Assembly: GCA_946409475.1 (NCBI GenBank)
Contig: CAMJWQ010000233.1
Coordinates: 1-5,650, forward strand
Source of the DNA: an uncultured Lachnospiraceae bacterium
Lineage (GTDB): Bacteria > Bacillota > Clostridia > Lachnospirales > Lachnospiraceae
Length of the DNA: 5,650 nucleotides
Reading direction: 5' to 3'
Part shown: positions 1-4,581 of the stretch, piece by piece
Layout of the letters: the number at the start of each line of letters is the position of its first letter
How positions within the stretch are numbered: position 1 is the stretch's first letter
Notes under the pieces: generated by a model
Told to the model about the DNA's origin: nothing
Databases searched by the model: none
What the model saw: only the letters and a program-made list of their open reading frames with translations
Position numbers and translations under genes: made by a program

Positions 1-2
1 GG

Positions 3-435
3 GTCGAGGTTCGCAGGAGCCTCGTGGATTGAAATTTTGAAGGGTGTTAAAGCTCTTAAAGAACTTTTAGGTCGAGGTTCGCAGGAGCCTCGTGGATTGA
101 AATAAATGATATATATTTATTAGAGTATCAAAAAGCTTGTCGAGGTTCGCAGGAGCCTCGTGGATTGAAATATCGATATTAACGGAAATAGAAAATACAG
201 AAAAGGTCGAGGTTCGCAGGAGCCTCGTGGATTGAAATCAAATAACACCGTCTCTCCATAATCCGTTTCCATGTCGAGGTTCGCAGGAGCCTCGTGGATT
301 GAAATAAATAATGGTGGGCACAATTATAGATCAGCTCCTTGTCGAGGTTCGCAGGAGCCTCGTGGATTGAAATATAAAATTCAACGGTAAATTTCACTTT
401 TTTTCCTGTCGAGGTTCGCAGGAGCCTCGTGGATT
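3..435 (+). CRISPR. CRISPR array, subtype I-C-like, trailer end
   Basis: Six identical 33-nt repeats start at 3, 71, 139, 206, 273 and 341. A seventh at 408 matches only its first 28 nt. Each repeat begins GTCGAGGTTC and ends GTGGATTGAAAT. Repeat positions 3-10 (CGAGGTTC) pair with 15-22 (GAGCCTCG) around the loop GCAG, with one G-U wobble. The six spacers are 36-70, 104-138, 172-205, 239-272, 306-340 and 374-407 (35, 35, 34, 34, 35 and 34 nt) and are all different. A hairpin followed by an ATTGAAA(C/T) end is typical of subtype I-C, where Cas5 cuts the transcript and leaves the repeat 3' end as the 5' handle of the crRNA. This sets + strand transcription, with the degenerate repeat at the leader-distal end. 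Bases 1-2 probably end another spacer, so the array likely continues to the left. No cas gene is in the window, so the subtype rests on the repeat alone. Confidence 0.97.
408..435 (+). repeat. Terminal truncated CRISPR repeat
   Basis: The first 28 nt, through GTGGATT, are identical to the other repeats. The last five bases GAAAT are replaced by ATTTA, which runs into non-array sequence. Loss of the repeat 3' end is common for the last repeat of an array and marks the trailer side. A crRNA starting here would lack a complete ATTGAAAT handle and there is no spacer after it, so this copy serves only to close the crRNA of the spacer at 374-407. Its hairpin (410-429) is intact, so processing at this site could still occur. 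Confidence 0.9.
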
Positions 436-478
436 ATTTAAAGATACATTGTGAAGCCGTTGTGAAGGTTAGCTTTGA

Positions 479-631
479 ATATATTGTTTTTACCAAATGG
501 AAATGAGGAGCAAAGCCTGCCTGTTATTGCAGGACATGTTCAACAAAGCAATGATCGATCATTATGCCAGGGAAAATCCGGCGAAGGGAATCCATCTGAT
601 TAGAGGTGAAGATAGGAGAAAAGAGATATGA
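479..631 (+). pseudogene. Short open frame, possible gene remnant next to the array
   Basis: An open frame follows the TGA at 476-478 and ends at the TGA at 629-631. From the first ATG (497) it encodes 44 residues, beginning MEMRSKACLLL and ending RGEDRRKEI. The peptide has a mixed, protein-like composition, including DHYARENPAKGIHLIRG, with no low-complexity stretch. No Shine-Dalgarno sequence precedes ATG 497 or ATG 503. Its stop overlaps the lipoprotein start as ATGA, as in translationally coupled operons, and the AGGAG serving the next gene lies inside it. I do not recognise the family. It could be the 3' remnant of a longer gene whose front was lost when the CRISPR end came to lie here, a real small upstream gene of the lipoprotein, or chance. 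The missing ribosome binding site makes the remnant reading slightly better than a live gene. Confidence 0.3.
614..618 (+). promoter_or_regulatory. Ribosome binding site of the lipoprotein gene
   Basis: AGGAG lies 9 nt before ATG 628, a good Shine-Dalgarno match and spacing. It supports the chosen start and means the lipoprotein does not depend on coupling to the small upstream frame. No good promoter was found in 436-627. TATATT at 480-485 is a possible -10 box but has no convincing -35 at 16-18 bp. Confidence 0.75.
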
Positions 632-1653
632 AAAGGAAGTACGTACTATTGATGGTAATATGTTTGCTGGTGACAGGCTGCGGCAAGGAGAAGCCAAAGG
701 TGGAGAACCGGACAGTAGCATCTCAATTGGATAAGGAAAAAGAAGATATTATAAATGCCGGTGCAAATGAATCTACTAACAGTGGGATTGATAGCGTAGA
801 AACGGATAACGAAAGTACGGATGTGTCCGATAAGCAGATAAAGGAACAATCCTTTGATATAGCCTTAGACAGTTGGGGTGATGTTACTTTTGCATCTTTT
901 ATGCCGGAAGAAAATAAGAATAAGGATGGAGATGTGCAGTTTAAGCTGTTAAATGGGAATGAGGAGATTTATCATTTCCCAGGAATAACAGAGGACAACT
1001 GCCGCGACGGACAGTCCTTTGAAAAGGTTGAGGCGATAGCATTTAAAGATTACAATAAGGATGGTAAAAAAGATATTATCATAATCAATGAATATGCTCC
1101 CCAGTCCGGACCTAATGCGGAGGATAGCTATAAGGAGGTCAGGGTCTACACACAGAAAGAAGAGGGAAAAGAGTTTATTGCAGATAACTGTCTGATGGAA
1201 TATTTAAATAAATACTTTTATAATGATACGATTGATTCCGTAATGAAAGGAATTACAGAATATCAACAGGAGATGGAAAAAGAAGCAGATTATTACGGAG
1301 ATTACCTAATTACTGAATGTGAAGGAGTTTCCAAAGCCTATGCCATGTCACAGGAAGAAACAGATGCGGCTATCGGAAATACATTAAGCTATCATGCGGC
1401 TTCTTATTCGTGGAATGAAAATACAATGGCTACGGGTTATCAGGAGGAAATCTTCTCTACGGAACGGTTATCAGAGGATTACGGAATTGAGGTATCTGCA
1501 CTGGGAATCATGGAAAAAGAAGTTTTAGCGGTGACTGTTTTAACGGAAGGAGATTTTATAGGGCAAAATTTTTATGTTTTGGATGATAATACCCTGCTCG
1601 TATACTATGAAGGTGTGTTTTTTAAAGCGGAAAGAATATCGAAGAAGCAATAA
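628..1653 (+). CDS. Secreted lipoprotein with a calcium-loop-like motif, function unknown
   Basis: This 341-residue protein is predicted to be lipid-anchored on the outer face of the cell membrane. The start has KRK followed by a hydrophobic stretch (residues 5-16) and the lipobox V15-T16-G17-C18, so the mature protein should begin at Cys18. Residues about 19-75 are a polar linker rich in Glu, Asp, Ser, Thr and Asn, as is common between a lipid anchor and a folded domain. Residues 141-149 read DYNKDGKKD followed by IIIIN. This D-x-N-x-D-G-x-x-D pattern resembles the calcium loops of FG-GAP/VCBS and EF-hand-like repeats. A weaker echo, ENKNKDGDVQF, lies at 95-105. The remainder is acidic, with aromatic and beta-prone segments up to residue 335, and no enzyme motif is recognised. 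The start is supported by AGGAG 9 nt upstream. The gene converges on arsR with 18 bp between stops. Lipoprotein assignment is firm; the role is unknown. Confidence 0.9.
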   Translation: MKRKYVLLMVICLLVTGCGKEKPKVENRTVASQLDKEKEDIINAGANESTNSGIDSVETDNESTDVSDKQIKEQSFDIALDSWGDVTFASFMPEENKNKDGDVQFKLLNGNEEIYHFPGITEDNCRDGQSFEKVEAIAFKDYNKDGKKDIIIINEYAPQSGPNAEDSYKEVRVYTQKEEGKEFIADNCLMEYLNKYFYNDTIDSVMKGITEYQQEMEKEADYYGDYLITECEGVSKAYAMSQEETDAAIGNTLSYHAASYSWNENTMATGYQEEIFSTERLSEDYGIEVSALGIMEKEVLAVTVLTEGDFIGQNFYVLDDNTLLVYYEGVFFKAERISKKQ

Positions 1654-1671
1654 TAGGGCTGCCATTCCACC

Positions 1672-2019
1672 TTACTCTTTTTTCCGGTTTAATTTATTCT
1701 CACAATATTTATGGTTGCCCGTAAGGTGCTGCCGGCATCCTTTACGTTCGATTTCTTTTGTGGCAATGATATTTATTTCTCGTGAGAGTTCAAGCAGCAG
1801 CTCCCGGTTAATATCATAATGGTTATAATATCCCCGTTTTTCACAGATTACGATATTTGCATTGCGTAATACCTTAAGATGCTGTGAAACGGCAGCTTCC
1901 GAAATATTTAGCCGTCGTGAAAGCGCACTTACGCAAAAATCATAATTCATTAATAAATCTAAAATTTTAAGACGTGTTTCATCAGACAGAGCTTTCATTA
2001 TATACAAAAAATTATTCAT
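1672..2019 (-). CDS. ArsR/SmtB-family winged-helix transcriptional repressor
   Basis: This 115-residue protein has the family layout. Helix 1-2 carries KALSDETRLKILDLL (residues 9-23). The helix-turn-helix is VSALSRRLNISEAAVSQHLKVLRNANIV (30-57), and the wing is KRGYYNHYDI (61-70). Family members bind DNA as dimers and repress nearby genes until a metal, metalloid or other effector is sensed. The classic arsenic site ELCVCDL is only partly present, as DFCVSAL with a single Cys29, so standard three-Cys As(III) sensing is not supported. The C-terminal tail instead has C95-x2-H98-x4-H103-x2-C106, a possible metal site. ATG 2017-2019 is preceded by AAAGGA (2033-2038, antisense), 13 nt away, which is rather long. 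Met8 is an alternative start that would keep the domain. The gene is divergent from the methyltransferase, which is its most likely target. Family is certain; ligand is not known. Confidence 0.93.
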   Translation of the reverse strand: MNNFLYIMKALSDETRLKILDLLMNYDFCVSALSRRLNISEAAVSQHLKVLRNANIVICEKRGYYNHYDINRELLLELSREINIIATKEIERKGCRQHLTGNHKYCENKLNRKKE

Positions 2020-2089
2020 ATTTATATTGCTATCCTTTAATTTATAAGACTTTTATGGAATGGGAATACCAATGAATGTTTATCTTATC

Positions 2090-2118
2090 TATATAGCATT
2101 TTCTTAAGAGTAAGTCAA
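2090..2118 (-). promoter_or_regulatory. Predicted sigma-A promoter of the arsR-family gene
   Basis: Read on the - strand, TTGACT (2113-2118) and TATATA (2090-2095) are separated by exactly 17 bp. This predicts a transcript start near 2083 and a leader of about 60 nt before ATG 2019. The pair is a close match to the vegetative consensus. The 8-bp palindrome TCTTAAGA (2102-2109) sits in the spacer and could be part of a control site. Confidence 0.75.
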
Positions 2119-2144
2119 TGGTAAAATGCGATTTATAAGTGAAA

Positions 2145-2168
2145 TTAAATAAGTAATTACTTAATTAA
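2145..2168. promoter_or_regulatory. 24-bp palindrome, candidate ArsR operator
   Basis: The two 12-bp halves are inverted copies with 11 of 12 pairs matching; the one mismatch is A2149/A2164. The core AAGTAATTACTT (2151-2162) is perfect. The site lies between the two divergent promoters and ends 6 bp before the methyltransferase -35 box. SmtB/ArsR dimers typically bind 12-bp half-sites of this A/T-rich kind in the promoter of the regulated gene. ATAAGT occurs twice, at 2135-2140 and 2149-2154, 14 bp apart, and may extend the site. A second overlapping palindrome, CTTAATTAATTAAG, lies at 2160-2173. Binding by the neighbouring regulator is inferred. A/T-rich palindromes can also arise by chance. 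Confidence 0.6.
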
Positions 2169-2174
2169 TTAAGC

Positions 2175-2203
2175 TTGACATTTATTAAAATCGCTGGTAT
2201 AGT
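2175..2203 (+). promoter_or_regulatory. Predicted sigma-A promoter of the methyltransferase gene
   Basis: A perfect -35 box TTGACA (2175-2180) is separated by 17 bp from TATAGT (2198-2203), one base away from TATAAT. The predicted transcript start is near 2210, giving a leader of roughly 98 nt. A promoter this strong, placed next to a palindrome and a divergent ArsR gene, is what one expects for a gene that is kept off by a repressor and strongly induced. Confidence 0.85.
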
Positions 2204-2211
2204 GAATATAG

Positions 2212-2239
2212 TTTTCTGCCGGACATATATGGCAGAAAA
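2212..2239 (+). promoter_or_regulatory. 9-bp stem-loop at the start of the methyltransferase leader
   Basis: TTTTCTGCC (2212-2220) and GGCAGAAAA (2231-2239) form a perfect 9-bp stem with a 10-nt loop, starting about at the predicted transcript start. In RNA it would be a 5'-terminal hairpin that could stabilise the messenger. As DNA it could equally be an operator for a dimeric protein just downstream of the -10 box. It is not a terminator, because the stem is followed by A residues rather than T. A second weak hairpin, GTTAG/CTAAC (2252-2256 with 2263-2267), follows. ACATAT in the first loop (2223-2228) can pair with ATATGT at 2270-2275. Confidence 0.5.
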
Positions 2240-2291
2240 AAATGCGCAGTGGTTAGCAATGACTAACTCATATGTAAAGTGTAATTAATAG

Positions 2292-2297
2292 AGAGGA
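2292..2297 (+). promoter_or_regulatory. Ribosome binding site of the methyltransferase gene
   Basis: AGAGGA lies 10 nt before ATG 2308. It is a moderate Shine-Dalgarno match and supports this start. The FWDARAEEFN segment that usually opens such enzymes begins 22 codons in, so no longer N-terminus is needed. Confidence 0.65.
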
Positions 2298-2307
2298 TGG
2301 TTAATAT

Positions 2308-3120
2308 ATGGACAGACAGTTTTATGAATCAATGTTACAAAAAGGTCCCCTTGATTTCGGGGAAACGGAAGCTTTTTGGGATGCCAGGGCAGAGGAGTTT
2401 AATAAAAATCAGCAAAAAGAGAGTTCAAGGATAACAGGGGACGTGATTTCTCTGCTGAATCAAAAAGGAATTTTAAAAAATGCGTCAGTTCTGGATGTGG
2501 GCGGGGGAAGCGGACGGTATGCAGTCCCTTTTGCTGAATATGCCGGGCATGTAACAATAGCCGATATCTCCGGCAACATGTTAAAGCAGGCAAAAGAAAA
2601 TGCACAAAGAGAAGGATTAAATAATTTGGATTACAAAAAAATGGAATGGAGTAATACGGATATTCCATCAATAGGATGGGAAAAGAAGTTTGATTTAGTA
2701 TTTGCATCCATGTGTCCGGCTGTGAGAAGTGTGAAAGGTCTTGCGAATATGATAGCGGCATCCAAGGGCTTTTGTCTGCTCAATCAATTTGTAAGAAGTT
2801 CCGATACCGTCTCTGAATATCTGTCGGATAAGCTTTCGATACCCAAGGGTCATAACCCACATAATGATCGGGATTCCGTACAATCCTTTTTTAACCTGTT
2901 GTGGATGGACGGCTATGAACCGGAAATAAACTATGTACATGCCTGTGATGAAAAAGAACTGGGTTTTGAAGAGGTCGTGCTGTATTATTCTAAGCTGTTT
3001 AAAGGAACAGCTGATAAAGCGGAAAAAGAAATAGGGGCATTGCTTAGGAATTTAGTTCATGAAGATAAAATCAAAGTTAAGAAGGAAAAAACTGTTGCAA
3101 TAATTCTTTGGAAAGCATAA
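2308..3120 (+). CDS. Class I SAM-dependent methyltransferase, substrate unknown
   Basis: This 270-residue cytosolic enzyme is predicted to transfer a methyl group from S-adenosylmethionine. Residues 23-32 (FWDARAEEFN) are the usual cap before the Rossmann fold. Motif I is VLDVGGGSGRYA (61-72), the SAM-binding glycine loop. Asp86 in TIADIS is the acidic residue expected to hold the ribose hydroxyls. FDLVFASMCPAV (128-139) is the strand-4 motif region. The C-terminal part (about 160-270) is less typical and should shape the substrate pocket. The Cys residues at 136, 156 and 213 do not fit the arsenite methyltransferase ArsM pattern as I know it, so arsenic methylation is not supported despite the ArsR neighbour. 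Length is normal for a stand-alone enzyme. It has its own strong promoter and is transcribed alone, away from the divergent regulator and towards trkH. Methyltransferase class is firm; the substrate could be a small metabolite, cofactor or metal-related compound. Confidence 0.9.
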   Translation: MDRQFYESMLQKGPLDFGETEAFWDARAEEFNKNQQKESSRITGDVISLLNQKGILKNASVLDVGGGSGRYAVPFAEYAGHVTIADISGNMLKQAKENAQREGLNNLDYKKMEWSNTDIPSIGWEKKFDLVFASMCPAVRSVKGLANMIAASKGFCLLNQFVRSSDTVSEYLSDKLSIPKGHNPHNDRDSVQSFFNLLWMDGYEPEINYVHACDEKELGFEEVVLYYSKLFKGTADKAEKEIGALLRNLVHEDKIKVKKEKTVAIILWKA

Positions 3121-3133
3121 AAGATGGAGGAAC

Positions 3134-4567
3134 TTACTTTTTCCATGTATGAGGGCTGAATAATAACATAAGAGGAAATACCTCCAGTCTTCCGGCAAGC
3201 ATATTTGCCATCATTACAATTTTTGAAAGATTGGAAAAAGAGCTGAAGTTTCCCGTGGGGCCGACAACCTCAAGACCGGGGCCCACATTATTTAAAGTTG
3301 CCGCTGCGGCGGTAAAGCTGGTTGTAAAATCAAAATTGTCCAGGGAAATAAGAATCACGGAAGCCGTAAAAATAACAATATAGAAAACAAAAAATACATT
3401 TATAGAACGCATGGTTTCGTGTTCTATTTTGGAACCGTTAAATTTCAATATTTTTACACTTCTTTTATGGATAAGATAGGATAGCTCCTTACCAAGAGCC
3501 TTAAATAAAATAACAATGCGGGATACCTTAATGCCGCCTCCGGTGGAACCGGCACAAGCACCGATAAACATAAGAAAAACAAGGATCGATTTGGAAAAGG
3601 TCGGCCAGGCATTGAAATCTGTTGTGGCATATCCGGTAGTCGTTATGATGGAAGCAACCTGAAATGCCGCAACATGAATAAAGGAAAGAAAATTGCGGAT
3701 GCCTCCCAGATTGATGGAAATCAATATAACAGATATAAAAACGATAAGAAGGTAATACCGCAGTTCCTCACTCTTCAAAGCTATTTTAAATTTGCGGAAT
3801 AAAAGTAAATAATATAGGTTGAAATTAATACCAAATAATAGCATAAATATGGTAATTACAACCTGATTATAGATGGAATAGCCGGCAATGCTTGAATTTT
3901 TAATAGCGAAGCCGCCGGTTCCTGCAGTCCCGAAGGTTATTGTTATGGCATCAAATACCGACATGCCGCCGATGAAATGCAGAAGAATCTGCAATAGGGT
4001 CATTCCTATATAGAGGGCATATAAAAGGATGGCACTGGATTTTATCTTGGGGACAAGCTTTTGAATGGATGGTCCGGGGCTTTCCGCCCGAAGAATATGC
4101 ATACGTTCTCCCCCGGTCATGGGAAGTATGGCAAGAATAAATACGAGAATACCCATACCGCCAATCCAGTGGGTAAAGCTTCTCCAGAACAGCATACAAT
4201 AGGAAAGCACCTCCACATCGGTTAAGATGCTGGAGCCTGTTGTTGTAAAGCCGGAGATTACTTCAAATAATGCATCAATATAGCTGGGAATTTCACCACT
4301 GATATAAAAGGGCAAGGCTCCTGTAATACTTAATATAATCCATCCAATGGCGACACTTACAAAGCCCTCCTTTGCAAAAAAGAGCTTACTTTTGGGCCTG
4401 TGGAGCAGCAGGGGGACACCTGCCAGCAGGCATATGCCAATGGTGATCAAAAATGCATATCCGCTTTTTTCTCTGTATATAGCGGCTACGATAACAGGAA
4501 ATGTCAGTAACGCAGCTTCAACTGTTAAAATCCATCCGATGATATATTGTATCATTGATTTATTCAT
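3134..4567 (-). CDS. trkH: Trk/Ktr-type potassium uptake protein, membrane subunit TrkH
   Basis: This 477-residue integral membrane protein forms the K+ pathway of a Trk system. It has the four membrane-pore-membrane repeats of the family, each with a selectivity-filter segment: SGFTTTGSS (105-113), FGTAGTGGFA (212-221), ITTTGYATTDF (308-318) and TLNNVGPGLE (424-433). The glycines at 111, 218, 312 and 429 are the expected filter glycines. ACAGSTGGGIKVSR (337-350) is the conserved intramembrane loop thought to gate the pore. The protein ends with GRLEVFPLMLLFSPHTWKK (459-477), the usual C-terminus, so it is complete. ATG 4565-4567 has AAGGGG (4574-4579, antisense) as ribosome binding site. It lies 14 bp downstream of trkA, so the two are almost certainly cotranscribed. 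TrkA gates this channel in response to nucleotides. Transport is probably driven by the membrane potential, with H+ or Na+ coupling undecided. Confidence 0.96.
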   Translation of the reverse strand: MNKSMIQYIIGWILTVEAALLTFPVIVAAIYREKSGYAFLITIGICLLAGVPLLLHRPKSKLFFAKEGFVSVAIGWIILSITGALPFYISGEIPSYIDALFEVISGFTTTGSSILTDVEVLSYCMLFWRSFTHWIGGMGILVFILAILPMTGGERMHILRAESPGPSIQKLVPKIKSSAILLYALYIGMTLLQILLHFIGGMSVFDAITITFGTAGTGGFAIKNSSIAGYSIYNQVVITIFMLLFGINFNLYYLLLFRKFKIALKSEELRYYLLIVFISVILISINLGGIRNFLSFIHVAAFQVASIITTTGYATTDFNAWPTFSKSILVFLMFIGACAGSTGGGIKVSRIVILFKALGKELSYLIHKRSVKILKFNGSKIEHETMRSINVFFVFYIVIFTASVILISLDNFDFTTSFTAAAATLNNVGPGLEVVGPTGNFSSFSNLSKIVMMANMLAGRLEVFPLMLLFSPHTWKK

Positions 4568-4573
4568 GAGCAG

Positions 4574-4579
4574 CCCCTT
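4574..4579 (-). promoter_or_regulatory. Ribosome binding site of trkH
   Basis: AAGGGG on the - strand lies 6 nt before the trkH ATG, inside the 14-bp gap after the trkA stop codon TAG. This fixes the trkH start and favours reinitiation by ribosomes that have finished trkA. Confidence 0.65.
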
Positions 4580-4581
4580 AT

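Noticed and set aside
120..397. Two open frames on the - strand across the CRISPR array
   Set aside because: They consist of translated repeats (ISIHEAPANLD recurring) and spacers with no ribosome binding site. They arise from the repeat structure and are not genes.
516..533. CCTGC...GCAGG hairpin as a terminator for the CRISPR transcript
   Set aside because: The stem is only 5 bp with an 8-nt loop and no T-run follows. It also lies inside the short open frame.
646..849. Open frame on the - strand inside the lipoprotein gene
   Set aside because: It is antisense to a well-supported coding gene with a signal peptide and ribosome binding site, and has no recognisable motif of its own.
1574..1819. 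Open frame on the + strand bridging the lipoprotein and arsR ends
   Set aside because: It overlaps both real genes in wrong frames and has no start signal. Its sequence looks like reversed ArsR coding DNA.
2308..3120. Arsenite methyltransferase (ArsM) identity for the methyltransferase
   Set aside because: The ArsR neighbour suggests it, but the cysteines at 136, 156 and 213 and the overall motifs do not match the conserved ArsM cysteine arrangement as known to me.
3109..3145. TGGAAA...TTTCCA inverted repeat as a bidirectional terminator between the methyltransferase gene and trkH
   Set aside because: The stem is 6 bp and A/T-rich with a 25-nt loop, too weak for intrinsic termination.
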